Source of the DNA: an uncultured Sphingomonadaceae bacterium | GTDB taxonomy: Bacteria > Pseudomonadota > Alphaproteobacteria > Sphingomonadales > Sphingomonadaceae | NCBI GenBank assembly: GCA_903871605.1 | Contig: CAIQHF010000001.1 | Coordinates: 18,806-82,805 of the forward strand | Length of the DNA: 64,000 nucleotides | Reading direction: 5' to 3' | Shown here: one piece after another, positions 28,756-41,968 of the stretch | Position numbering within the stretch: position 1 is the first letter of the stretch | How the letters are laid out: every line of letters starts with the position of its first letter | Translations under genes and position numbers: made by a program | Notes under the pieces: generated by a model | Told to the model about the DNA's origin: nothing | The model's input: only the letters and a program-made list of their open reading frames with translations | Database searches by the model: none

Positions 28756-29880
28756 ATGGGTAGCGTGGCGGAACCGCTCGACGTGCTGCCGGTCAGGCTT
28801 GCGATCGGACTGATGTCGGGCACGTCGCTCGACGGGATCGACGCCGCGCTGATCGAGACCGACGGTGAACGTCATGTCCGCACGATCGCGTTCCGTTCGG
28901 AGCCCTATTCGGCGCAGGCGCGGCGCCAGCTGCAGGAGACGACCGCGCTCGCCTGGAGCTATGAACGGCCGCGGCGGAGCCCCGAAATCGTTGCCGCCAG
29001 CGAGATGCTGACCAGGCGGCACCTGCTCGTCGTGCGGCAATTGCTGGCCTCCGCCGGGGTCACGATCGAGGCGATCGACGTGATCGGCTTCCACGGCCAG
29101 ACGGTCGCGCACCGCCCCGAGCGCGGCTGGACATGGCAGATCGGCGACGGCGACGCGATGGCGGCGGCGCTCGGCGTGCCGGTCGTCGCCGATCTGCGCC
29201 AGGCCGATGTCGCGGCAGGCGGGCAGGGTGCGCCGCTGCTGCCGGTCTATCACCGCGCCTTGCTCGCCGGGACGACGCTGCCCGCGGCGGTGCTCAATCT
29301 GGGCGGCGTCGCCAACATCACCTATGTCGACGTTGACGGCGAGATGGTCGCGTTCGATACCGGCCCCGCGAGCAGCCTGGTCGACGACTGGATGGCCGCC
29401 GAGACGGGGCAGAGCTACGATGCCGGCGGCGCGCTCGCCGCGACCGGCGCGGTCCACAGCGACGTGCTGACCCAGATGCTCGACAATCCGTGGTTCGACC
29501 AGCGGCCGCCCAAGTCGCTCGATCGCGCCGATTTCACGATGGCGCCGGCGCGCGGCCTGGCGCCCGCCGATGGTGCCGCGACACTGACCGCCTTCACCGC
29601 CGCGACCGTCGAGCTGGCGCTGCGCCATCTGCCCGCGCGGCCGACGCGACTGATTGTCGCGGGCGGCGGGCGCCACAATGCGACGATGATGGCGATGCTG
29701 GCCGACGCCTGCGCGATGCCCGTCGTGCCGATCGAGACGCTCGGCGCCAATGGCGATGCGACCGAGGCCGAGGGCTTCGCCTATATGGCGGTACGCAGCC
29801 TCGCGGGGCTGCCGATCAGCTTTCCGGGAACGACGGGGGTGCCCGCGCCGCTCACCGGCGGGCGGCTGTCGAAGCCCTGA
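28756..29880 (+). CDS. anmK: Anhydro-N-acetylmuramic acid kinase
   Basis: 374-residue kinase that phosphorylates and hydrolyses anhydroMurNAc during cell-wall recycling, producing MurNAc-6-phosphate. The ATP-binding motif is [17 protein letters not shown] (about residues 18-34). [23 protein letters not shown] and [12 protein letters not shown] are further family motifs. Length is normal. The start at 28756 was preferred to the upstream in-frame codon, which would place the initiation site closer to the divergent tyrS start. Confidence 0.94.
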   Translation: MGSVAEPLDVLPVRLAIGLMSGTSLDGIDAALIETDGERHVRTIAFRSEPYSAQARRQLQETTALAWSYERPRRSPEIVAASEMLTRRHLLVVRQLLASAGVTIEAIDVIGFHGQTVAHRPERGWTWQIGDGDAMAAALGVPVVADLRQADVAAGGQGAPLLPVYHRALLAGTTLPAAVLNLGGVANITYVDVDGEMVAFDTGPASSLVDDWMAAETGQSYDAGGALAATGAVHSDVLTQMLDNPWFDQRPPKSLDRADFTMAPARGLAPADGAATLTAFTAATVELALRHLPARPTRLIVAGGGRHNATMMAMLADACAMPVVPIETLGANGDATEAEGFAYMAVRSLAGLPISFPGTTGVPAPLTGGRLSKP

Positions 29881-29883
29881 TCG

Positions 29884-30552
29884 TCAGGCGTCGCGGCGCG
29901 CCATTTCGCGCGTCTCGAGCAGATCCCACAGGCCGCTGTGCTGGACGAGCAGTTGCTGCGCGCCGAAGCCGATCGCGCGTTCGATGCCTGGCGTCGTCGC
30001 GGAATCGGCGGCGACCGCGATCGCATCCTTGAGCCCCGGCAGGTCGAGCGGCGGCGGCTGGATGCCGAATCGCTGCGCGGCGCCGTCGAGTACGGCGCGG
30101 ATCGGCCGCCAGTCGAGCACCAGCGCGAGCGCCGCGCCCAGCGCGCAGCCATTGCGTTCGGATTGGGCGAGCGTGGCGAGCGCGTGCGTCTGGCCGATCA
30201 CCGCCGCCTCGCTGCGGGCCTGGCCGAGCGTGCTTGGGATCGGCCCGGCGGCGACCACCAGCCTTGCGAGGAAGGCGCGCTCGGATGCGAAGCCGAGCCC
30301 GGCGCGGTGCAGCCAGGCGCGCGGGATGGGATCTGTGACGCGTTGTGCGGCGAGCTCGATCACGCCAGGATAGCGGCCGTGGAGCAGGCAGACGAAATGC
30401 GCGACATCGGCAAGATTGCGCGCGCTATGCTCGCCTTCGAGCAAGGCCTGTGACGCGCTGTAGGGATGCCGGGCGCTGCCATGCTCGGCGACGAGCGCGG
30501 CGAGCATCTCGCCCGCGCCCTGTGGCCGGTCGGTCCTTGCGGTCGACGCCAT
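29884..30552 (-). CDS. Hypothetical protein, 222 aa
   Basis: Not confidently recognised; it resembles uncharacterised alphaproteobacterial proteins found beside anmK. It is all-helical by composition, without signal peptide or membrane segment. Notable stretches are HYSASQ-like RHPYSASQALLEGEHSARN, VAHFVCLLHGRYPGVIELAA and FLARLVVAAGPIPSTLGQ. It is convergent with anmK (3 bases apart). The helical VAHFVCLLHGR region with spaced His and Cys could bind a metal or cofactor, but this is speculation. Confidence 0.7.
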   Translation of the reverse strand: MASTARTDRPQGAGEMLAALVAEHGSARHPYSASQALLEGEHSARNLADVAHFVCLLHGRYPGVIELAAQRVTDPIPRAWLHRAGLGFASERAFLARLVVAAGPIPSTLGQARSEAAVIGQTHALATLAQSERNGCALGAALALVLDWRPIRAVLDGAAQRFGIQPPPLDLPGLKDAIAVAADSATTPGIERAIGFGAQQLLVQHSGLWDLLETREMARRDA

Positions 30553-30657
30553 CGACTACCCCTACGTAACGCGCACCGTATTGCGCGCCTCAAGGGCCAT
30601 AGCGCGAAGGGGTAAAGGCGGAGTTTACGACGCCCCGCCGCGCCCCAGCCGGCCGGC

Positions 30658-32691
<2,034 letters not shown>

Positions 32692-32703
32692 TCTACCAAA
32701 CCC

Positions 32704-34596
32704 TCAGATGTCCGCGTCGCCAGCCAGCTCCCTCAACTCGGAAAGCCGGCGGTCCGTTTCCTGTCTCTCGCGCTGGAGGTGCTGCTGCTCCTCCCACGCC
32801 CCGTCATTCGTCGCATCGCCCAAACGAGCCGTCGCTTCGGCGATCCGGGCATCGAGCTCGGACCGCTTGACCATCACGTCGATGACTTCCCCCAGATCGC
32901 GGCGCGCGCGTTCCAAATCCGCATCGCCGCGCTGGAAAGAAAAGGCAAGCCCGTTCGCACGGCCCCGCTTCTGTAGGAGATCAATCGCACCGACTCGCAG
33001 CAATATGGTGGTCAGCGCCTCGCCTTCAAGAACCGTGCCGCGCCAGGCCGCCTCGACGAGCGCGGATCGGAGCTGGTCGAGTGCTGGATCGGCGAAGACG
33101 AGATGCGACAATGCCTCGACATGCTCGGCGATCGCGGCGGGGACGCGCAGCAGCCCCGCAAGGAGCGCGCGTGCGGTCGCCGGATCGATGCCGGAGCGGC
33201 TCATCGCCCGGGCGGCGTCCGAGACGGGGCGGGGGGCGGGCCAGGCACCTCGCCGGTCACCGGGTCGGTCGCCGGTCCGGTCGCCGGGCTTGGCCGGCCG
33301 GCCGGCGGCGCGCGGCTGCCATTCGCGCCGGGGCGGGGCGAACAGCGCGTCGGCGCGCTGACGGAAGTCGCTGGCATAGGCGTAGCTGACGTCGCGGTCG
33401 GCGATCGCGCGGGCATGTTCGGCGAGCCGCTGCTTGAGCCCGGCGCGCGCCTCGGGCGTATCGAGCGGGAGCGCGGCCTGTTCGTGGCGCCACAGCCGCT
33501 CGACCAGCGGCTCGGGCGCCTCGAGCAGCGCCTCGATCGCCGGGGCGCCACCGGCGCGGACCAGATCGTCGGGGTCCTGCCCCGGCGGCAGCGTCAGGAA
33601 GCGCAGCGTGCGGCCTGGTGCAAGGAAGGGCAGCGCGCGGCCGATCGCGCGCACCGCCGCCTTCTGCCCGGCAGTGTCGCCGTCGAAGCACAGGATCGGC
33701 GCGGGATCGAGCCGCCACAGCCGCTCGAGCTGGCCTTCGGTGAGCGCGGTGCCGAGCGGCGCGACCGCCTCGTCGATCCCCACGCCGGCGAGCGCGATCA
33801 CGTCCATATAGCCCTCGACGACGATCACGCGCCCCGCCTTGCGGCTGGCGGGCGCGGCGCGGTCGAGGTTGAACAGCGTGCGGCCCTTGTCGAACAGAAC
33901 GGTCTCGGGCGAGTTGAGATATTTGGGTTCGCCGTCGCCCAGGATGCGCCCGCCGAACGCGATCGTCCGTCCGCGCGCGTCGCGTATCGGGATCATCAGC
34001 CGGCCGCGGAACCGGTCATAGGGTTCGCGATTGGCCTCCTCGGGGCGGATCAGCAGCCCGCATTCGACCAGCTTCTCGTCGCCGACCGCCTTGAGCGCCG
34101 AGCGCAACGCGGTGCGGCTGTCGGGGGCGAGCCCGATGCGGAAGCTGCGCGCCTGCGTCGCCGAAATCCCGCGCTTCTGCAGATAGGCCCGCGCGCCGGC
34201 CCCCTCGGCGCGGCCGAGCTGCTCGACATACCAGGCCTCGGTCTGCGCCATGACGTCGTGGAGCGTCGAGGCGCGCTCGGCCTGTTCGCGGGACCGCGGG
34301 TCCTGCGCGGGGACGTCCAATCCGGCGGCCTGCGCCAGCTCCTTGACCGCATCGATGAACGGCAGGCCCTGATGATCGGTCATCCAGCGGATCGCATCGC
34401 CATGCGCGCCGCAGCCGAAGCAATGGTAGAAGCCCTTGTCGTCGTTGACGGTGAAGCTTGGCGTCTTCTCGTTGTGGAACGGGCAGCACGCCTTCCACTC
34501 GCGCCCGGCGCGCTGGAGCTTGGTGGTCTTGCCGATCACGCCCGACAGCAGCGTGCGCGCGCGGAGCTCGTCGAGCCACTGAGGCGAAAGACTCAC
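32704..34596 (-). CDS. dnaG: DNA primase
   Basis: 630-residue primase that makes RNA primers at the fork. The N-terminal zinc finger has Cys38, His41, Cys59, Cys62 (CPFH...CFGC). The TOPRIM catalytic domain contains VIVVEGYMDVIAL (about residue 258) and CFDGDTAGQKAA. The C-terminal DnaB-interaction domain follows. The start is GTG at 34596 with GGAGGGGGAG just upstream. The open frame extends further but would read through the GIY-YIG gene on the same strand. Start and preceding stop overlap by GTGA. Confidence 0.95.
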   Translation of the reverse strand: MSLSPQWLDELRARTLLSGVIGKTTKLQRAGREWKACCPFHNEKTPSFTVNDDKGFYHCFGCGAHGDAIRWMTDHQGLPFIDAVKELAQAAGLDVPAQDPRSREQAERASTLHDVMAQTEAWYVEQLGRAEGAGARAYLQKRGISATQARSFRIGLAPDSRTALRSALKAVGDEKLVECGLLIRPEEANREPYDRFRGRLMIPIRDARGRTIAFGGRILGDGEPKYLNSPETVLFDKGRTLFNLDRAAPASRKAGRVIVVEGYMDVIALAGVGIDEAVAPLGTALTEGQLERLWRLDPAPILCFDGDTAGQKAAVRAIGRALPFLAPGRTLRFLTLPPGQDPDDLVRAGGAPAIEALLEAPEPLVERLWRHEQAALPLDTPEARAGLKQRLAEHARAIADRDVSYAYASDFRQRADALFAPPRREWQPRAAGRPAKPGDRTGDRPGDRRGAWPAPRPVSDAARAMSRSGIDPATARALLAGLLRVPAAIAEHVEALSHLVFADPALDQLRSALVEAAWRGTVLEGEALTTILLRVGAIDLLQKRGRANGLAFSFQRGDADLERARRDLGEVIDVMVKRSELDARIAEATARLGDATNDGAWEEQQHLQRERQETDRRLSELRELAGDADI

Positions 34597-34943
34597 GACT
34601 CCCCCTCCCGAGACGCGAGCGAATCCCTCTCTCCGTTCGTCCCGAGCGAAGTCGAGGGACGTTCGGCCGGCGGCTTGGCGAAGAAGGAGAGTCGCGCGTA
34701 GTCGCCAGCGATCCCGGCCTCTTTCTTCGCCCGCGACCAAGGCTTCAACCGACGCTCCATCGCCAGCGCTTCCTCGCGCGTCGGCGCGTCGCCGCACCAC
34801 ATGCGCGTGACCGGCCGCCGCGTCGATGTAAACGCGCCGCCCTCGCCACGCTGATGCTGGGCGAGGCGGCGTTCGAGATCATCCGTGTGGCCGGTATAAT
34901 ATCGGCCGTCCGCGCATCTCAGGATGTACACCCAGAATGCCAT
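34593..34943 (-). CDS. Stand-alone GIY-YIG nuclease (UvrC/YhbQ-like)
   Basis: 116 residues. The single-domain GIY-YIG endonuclease shows WVYILRCADGRYYTGHTDDL (the VYI and YTG halves of the signature), the catalytic Arg in LERRLAQHQRG and a Glu in EEALAMERRLKPW. The family includes DNA-repair-like and mobile-element nucleases; role unknown here. The C-terminal 22 residues ([14 protein letters not shown] onward) are encoded by one arm of a family A palindrome. The gene lies between the two exactly inverted arms (34633-34660 and 34961-34988). It overlaps the dnaG start by four bases. Confidence 0.88.
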   Translation of the reverse strand: MAFWVYILRCADGRYYTGHTDDLERRLAQHQRGEGGAFTSTRRPVTRMWCGDAPTREEALAMERRLKPWSRAKKEAGIAGDYARLSFFAKPPAERPSTSLGTNGERDSLASREGES

Positions 34944-34988
34944 CGTTGCTCCCGGAGCCGGTCCCTCGACTTCGCTCGGGACGAACGG
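34633..34988. repeat. Split family A palindrome with a nuclease gene as its loop
   Basis: The arms 34633-34660 (starting CCGTTCGTCCCGAGCGAAGT) and 34961-34988 (ending CTTCGCTCGGGACGAACGG) are exact inverted repeats over 28 bases. In other copies of family A the arms are 30-33 bases apart. Here they are 300 bases apart, and the space is filled by the GIY-YIG gene. Confidence 0.85.
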
Positions 34989-35010
34989 GGTGGGGTGCGT
35001 CCCGGCTTGT

Positions 35011-35466
35011 TCACCCCGCCAGCCGCGCCTTCACCAGCGCGCTCGCCTTGCTCATGTCGAGGCTGGTCGCGTGGCGCGTCTTGAGCTCGGCCATCACGCG
35101 GCCCATGTCCTTCAAGCCCGTCGCGCCGAGCTCGGCCTTGATCGCGTCGATCGCCATCACGGTTTCCTGGTCGGTGAGGCGCTGGGGCAGGAAGGCCTCG
35201 ATCACCGCGACCTCGGCCGCCTCCGCCGCCGCCAGCTCGGGGCGCCCGCCCTTGTCGTACATCTCGATCGATTCGCGGCGCTGCTTGACCATCTTGTTGA
35301 GCACCTCGACCACCAGCAGGTCGTCGTCGGCGGGCGCCTGGCCGGTGCGCGCCTCGATGTCGCGGTTCTTGATCGCGCTGGAGACCAGGCGCAGCGCGCC
35401 GACCGTGGCGCTGTCGCGCGCCTTCATTGCGGCGACGAGCGCCTGCTGGATGTCGTCTCGTATCAT
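35011..35466 (-). CDS. yqeY: GatB/YqeY domain protein
   Basis: 151-residue helical protein matching the tRNA-binding tail domain of amidotransferase GatB as a free protein (YqeY). Characteristic parts are LRLVSSAIKNRDIEARTG, EVLNKMVKQRRESIEMYDKGGR and EAFLPQRLTDQE. It is often found next to dnaG and rpoD, as here. The role is unclear, possibly linked to tRNA-dependent amidation. The start at ATG 35466 gives the typical MIRDDIQQALVAAMKARD beginning. A TATATC -10-like box lies on the minus strand at about 35496-35501, about 30 bases before the ATG. Confidence 0.9.
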   Translation of the reverse strand: MIRDDIQQALVAAMKARDSATVGALRLVSSAIKNRDIEARTGQAPADDDLLVVEVLNKMVKQRRESIEMYDKGGRPELAAAEAAEVAVIEAFLPQRLTDQETVMAIDAIKAELGATGLKDMGRVMAELKTRHATSLDMSKASALVKARLAG

Positions 35467-35526
35467 GGGGCCCCGCGGCAAACCGGAAAGGGGAAGATAT
35501 AGCGCGGTCGGCCATTTTTTACTAGA

Positions 35527-35555
35527 TTGACCGCAGCCGGAGGCATCCCTACCAA
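35527..35555 (+). promoter_or_regulatory. Candidate sigma-70 promoter of carA
   Basis: TTGACC (35527-35532) matches the -35 consensus at five of six positions. It is separated by 17 bases from TACCAA (35550-35555), a weak -10. Transcription from here would give a leader of about 35 bases ending in the AGAGGAG Shine-Dalgarno of carA. It lies in the 131-base gap between divergent yqeY and carA. Confidence 0.35.
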
Positions 35556-35597
35556 CCCCGCCGTTTACCCGCCCGCCACCATCAAGAGGAGCCAGCA

Positions 35598-36860
35598 TTG
35601 GCCGAGACCACGCGCGTGCCCGACGGAGCGACCGGAGTCCTCGTGCTGGCATCGGGTGCCGTGATCTTCGGTCGCGGTTTCGGGGCGACCGGGAGCGCGG
35701 TCGGCGAGGTGTGCTTCAATACCGCGATGACCGGCTATCAGGAGGTGATGACCGATCCCTCCTATGCCGGGCAGATCGTCACCTTCACCTTCCCGCACAT
35801 CGGCAATGTCGGCGCCAACGTCGAGGACGTCGAGGCAGTCAACCCGCATGCGCTCGGCCTGATCGTGCGCGAGGACGTGACCGCGCCGTCCAATTTCCGC
35901 TCGGCCGGGCGTTTCGACGACTGGCTGCGCTCGAACGGCCGGATCGGTCTCGCCGGCGTCGACACCCGCGCGCTGACCCGCGCGATCCGCATCGAGGGCG
36001 CGCCCAACGGGGTGATCGCGCACGACCCCGAGGGCAAGTTCGACATCGCCGCGCTGATCGAGCAAGCGCGCGCCTGGCCGGGGCTCGAGGGGATGGACCT
36101 GGCGAAGGACGTCTCGACGCTGCAGACCTACGATTGGGACGAGGGGCTTTGGACGCTGGGCGAAGGCTATGCAGCATCCTCACCCCTCCCCTTCAGGGGA
36201 GGGGCCGGGGGTGGGGCCTCGCTATCGGGCGGGGCGCTTGCGGATAGGCCCCACCCCAACCCCTCCCCTGAAGGGGAGGGGCATGACGCCCGTCCCCATG
36301 TCGTCGCGATCGACTATGGCCTCAAGCGTAACATCCTGCGCAACCTCGTCGCCGCCGGCGCGCGCGTGACCGTCGTGCCCGCGACCGCGACCTTCGAGGA
36401 GGTGATGCGCCACCGGCCCGACGGCGTGTTCCTCTCCAACGGACCCGGCGACCCGGCCGCGACCGGCGTCTATGCGGTTCCGGTGATCCGGGAGCTGATG
36501 GCGGTCGGCAAGCCGATCTTCGGTATCTGCCTCGGCCACCAGCTGCTCGGCCTCGCGATCGGCGCCAAGACGTACAAGATGCACCAGGGCCACCGCGGCG
36601 CCAACCATCCGGTCAAGCGCTCGGACGACGGCCGCGTCGAGATCACCAGCATGAACCACGGCTTCGCGGTCGACGCCGACACGCTCCCCGCCAACGCCGA
36701 GGCGACGCACGTCTCACTGTTCGACGGCTCGCTTGCCGGATTGCGGCTGACCGACAAGCCGGCCTTCTCGGTGCAATATCACCCCGAAGCCAGCCCGGGG
36801 CCGCAGGACAGCCACTATCTGTTCGAGCAGTTTGTCGGCCAGCTTCGGAGCGCCGCATGA
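35598..36860 (+). CDS. carA: Carbamoyl-phosphate synthase small subunit, with an in-frame palindrome insertion
   Basis: 420-residue glutaminase subunit that hydrolyses glutamine and channels ammonia to CarB for arginine and pyrimidine synthesis. The N-terminal CarA domain (about residues 10-180, with VGEVCFNTAMTGYQEV) is followed by the class I glutamine amidotransferase domain with nucleophile Cys311 (GICLGHQ) and His395/Glu397 (YHPEASP). Between the two domains, codons 196-228 are exactly a 99-bp palindrome, seen as SPLPFRGGAGGGA ... PHPNPSPEGEG, where other CarA proteins have a short linker. The start is TTG at 35598 behind AGAGGAG. Confidence 0.93.
   Translation: MAETTRVPDGATGVLVLASGAVIFGRGFGATGSAVGEVCFNTAMTGYQEVMTDPSYAGQIVTFTFPHIGNVGANVEDVEAVNPHALGLIVREDVTAPSNFRSAGRFDDWLRSNGRIGLAGVDTRALTRAIRIEGAPNGVIAHDPEGKFDIAALIEQARAWPGLEGMDLAKDVSTLQTYDWDEGLWTLGEGYAASSPLPFRGGAGGGASLSGGALADRPHPNPSPEGEGHDARPHVVAIDYGLKRNILRNLVAAGARVTVVPATATFEEVMRHRPDGVFLSNGPGDPAATGVYAVPVIRELMAVGKPIFGICLGHQLLGLAIGAKTYKMHQGHRGANHPVKRSDDGRVEITSMNHGFAVDADTLPANAEATHVSLFDGSLAGLRLTDKPAFSVQYHPEASPGPQDSHYLFEQFVGQLRSAA
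36183..36281. repeat. Palindromic element, family E (99 bp), in frame inside carA
   Basis: The hairpins CCCCTCCCC TTCA GGGGAGGGG (36183-36204) and CCCCTCCCC TGAA GGGGAGGGG (36260-36281) are exact inverted copies of each other, joined by GGGGGTGGGGCC and GGCCCCACCCC pairing parts. The length is 33 codons and its edges coincide with codon boundaries. Confidence 0.88.
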
Positions 36861-36862
36861 CT

Positions 36863-36983
36863 CCCTCTCCCCATCGGGGAGAGGGTCGGGGTGAGGGGGA
36901 GCGCGCGTGAGCGCGCGTGGATGGCCTGTGGCTGCCTCTGGCGTCGGCCACCCTCACCCAACCCTCTCCCTCAAGGGAAAGGG
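36863..36983. repeat. Palindromic element, family C, after carA
   Basis: The left hairpin CCCTCTCCCCATCGGGGAG then AGGG (36863-36885) is followed by TCGGGGTGAGGG. The right side is CCCTCACCCAACC (36951-36963) plus the hairpin TCTCCCTCAAGGGAAAGGG. It ends two bases before the stop codon of the DUF559 gene on the other strand. A GCGCGCGTGAGCGCGCGT motif lies in the centre. Confidence 0.85.
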
Positions 36984-36984
36984 C

Positions 36985-37332
36985 TCAAGCGCGAGCGTTC
37001 AGGATCGCGCATCGGATATCCTCCAGCACGCCTTCGGTGTTCGCCAGGACGTCACGATTCCAGTATCGCAGCACGGTGTAGCCGGCGGCTTCGATCGCGG
37101 CCGTCCGTGCCGCTTCCCGCGGATCGTCAGCGTGCTGCCCGCCATCCACCTCGACCACCAACCGCACCGAGGCACTGGCGAAATCGGCGACGCAGCCAGC
37201 GATCGGCACCTGCCGCCTGAACTTCACGCCCTCGACCTGCCGGCTGCGCAGGTGCGACCACAATCTCGCTTCCGCATCGGTCGATCGCTGGCGCAGACCG
37301 CGCGCGATCGCGATGTTCCGTTCCGTCGTCAT
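36985..37332 (-). CDS. DUF559 (Vsr-like) endonuclease-fold protein, antisense between carA and carB
   Basis: 115 residues. The fold is that of small PD-(D/E)xK/very-short-patch-repair-like nucleases: an N-terminal ARGLRQRSTDAEARLWSHLR helix, then KFRRQVPIAGCVADFASASV and LVVEVDGGQHADD with the acidic active-site residues, and YTVLRYWNRDVLANTEGVLE at the end. Family members are widespread in alphaproteobacteria, with no established role. The gene is on the strand opposite to carA and carB and splits them. It is flanked on both sides by family C repeat units. Start at ATG 37332. Confidence 0.88.
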   Translation of the reverse strand: MTTERNIAIARGLRQRSTDAEARLWSHLRSRQVEGVKFRRQVPIAGCVADFASASVRLVVEVDGGQHADDPREAARTAAIEAAGYTVLRYWNRDVLANTEGVLEDIRCAILNARA

Positions 37333-37341
37333 CGCCGGATG

Positions 37342-37374
37342 CCCTCAGTCAACCTTCTCCCGACCGGGAGAGGG
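37342..37374. repeat. Single family C repeat unit before carB
   Basis: CCCTCAGTCAACC (37342-37354) is followed by the hairpin TCTCCCGACCGGGAGA. Compared with the unit at 36951-36983 it is a direct repeat, with 25 of 33 positions identical by eye, so the DUF559 gene lies between two direct copies. Confidence 0.75.
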
Positions 37375-37393
37375 CTTATAGGTACCGCCTGAA

Positions 37394-40729
<3,336 letters not shown>

Positions 40730-40812
40730 ACTCCCACCATCGTTGACGCGTTGGAACGGCCCATCGGGAGGGGCCGAAGGCGGCGATTTTTATACGAAAG
40801 GCAGTGGTTAGG

Positions 40813-41289
40813 ATGGCGACGGTCGAAAAGATGCCGATGCTCGAGGAGGGTCACCGGCTGATCACCGACGAGCTGCATCGCCTCAAGCACGAGCGCCCCG
40901 AGATCATCGATGCGATCGAGGAGGCCCGCGCGCATGGCGACCTCTCGGAAAACGCGGAATATCATGCGGCCAAGGAGCGCCAGGGGCAGATCGAGGCGTC
41001 GATCGCCGATCTCGAGGATCGGATGAGCCGCGCGGTGATCATCGATCCCAAGACGCTCAGCGGCGACAAGATCGTGTTCGGCGCGACGGTCCACCTGATC
41101 GACGAGGACGACAAGCCGATCACCTACCAGATCGTCGGCCAGATGGAGGCCGATGCCAAGCAGGGCAAGATCTCGTACAATTCGCCGCTGGGCCGCGCGC
41201 TGATCGGGCGCAAGGTCGGCGAGGATGTCGAGGTCACCGTGCCGTCGGGCGATCGCTTCTACACGGTCGACCGCATCGAATTCATCTGA
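40813..41289 (+). CDS. greA: Transcription elongation factor GreA
   Basis: 158-residue factor that rescues backtracked RNA polymerase by stimulating transcript cleavage. The coiled-coil N-domain contains [20 protein letters not shown] with the acidic tip, and the C-domain reads [21 protein letters not shown]. The ATG at 40813 gives the standard length. A GTG three codons earlier is an alternative. It follows carB, the usual carA-carB-greA order. A GC stem (CGGCCC/GGGCCG) lies in the 83-base gap before it. Confidence 0.96.
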   Translation: MATVEKMPMLEEGHRLITDELHRLKHERPEIIDAIEEARAHGDLSENAEYHAAKERQGQIEASIADLEDRMSRAVIIDPKTLSGDKIVFGATVHLIDEDDKPITYQIVGQMEADAKQGKISYNSPLGRALIGRKVGEDVEVTVPSGDRFYTVDRIEFI

Positions 41290-41320
41290 GCGGCGAGGCG
41301 ACGCAGGACAGAGCGGCGCG

Positions 41321-41965
41321 ATGCGTCTGCCTCCCGCCCGGGCGACGATCGCGATCGTCTGCATCACCGCGCTGGCCTGGCTCTCGGCCACCAGCGCGGG
41401 GCAAGACGAGCGCGTCGCGCTGCTCGCCGGCTTCATCCCGGCCCGCTGGACGTCGGGGCTCACGATCGCCGGCGCGGTGCCCGCCTGGCTGACCCCGCTC
41501 AGCGCCACGCTCGTCCACGGCGGACTGTGGCATGTCGCGTTCAACCTGCTGATGATCGGCTTTTGCGGGCGGCTGGTCGAGGCGTCGATCGGGCCGCTCT
41601 GCCTGGCGGTGCTCTACGTCGTCGGCGCCTATGCGGCGGCGGCGGCGCAGTGGCTGGTCGATCCGGCGAGCGTCGTCCCGATGATCGGCGCGAGCGGCGC
41701 GGGCTCGGCGGTGATCGCCGCCTATGCGCTTCTCTATAGCCGCCAGACCGTGCGCAACTGGGGGCCGATCCCGGGGAAGCTCATCCATGTCCTGTGGCTC
41801 GCGGCCGCCTGGATCGGGCTGCAGGCGCTGATCACGCTGAGCTCGGCGGGGCTGCCCGGGGTGCCGGCGGGGGACTCGATCGGCACCGCCGCGCATGTCG
41901 GCGGGTTCCTTGCGGGGCTCGCGCTGGCGAGGCCCCTGCTGCTGTTCCGCTACCGCCGGGCCTGA
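41321..41965 (+). CDS. Rhomboid family intramembrane serine protease
   Basis: 214 residues with about six membrane helices. Rhomboid marks are TLVHGGLWHVAFNLLMIGF, the active-site serine in GASGAGS (about residue 127) and the catalytic histidine in AAHVGGFLAG (last helix). These proteases cut transmembrane substrates within the bilayer. No substrate can be named. It starts 31 bases after greA on the same strand and is convergent with the aldo/keto reductase gene. Confidence 0.9.
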   Translation: MRLPPARATIAIVCITALAWLSATSAGQDERVALLAGFIPARWTSGLTIAGAVPAWLTPLSATLVHGGLWHVAFNLLMIGFCGRLVEASIGPLCLAVLYVVGAYAAAAAQWLVDPASVVPMIGASGAGSAVIAAYALLYSRQTVRNWGPIPGKLIHVLWLAAAWIGLQALITLSSAGLPGVPAGDSIGTAAHVGGFLAGLALARPLLLFRYRRA

Positions 41966-41968
41966 GTC

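Noticed and set aside
36861..37393. The repeated units around the DUF559 gene as a CRISPR array
   Set aside because: There are only two degenerate units about 390 bases apart with a gene between them, no regular spacers and no cas genes.
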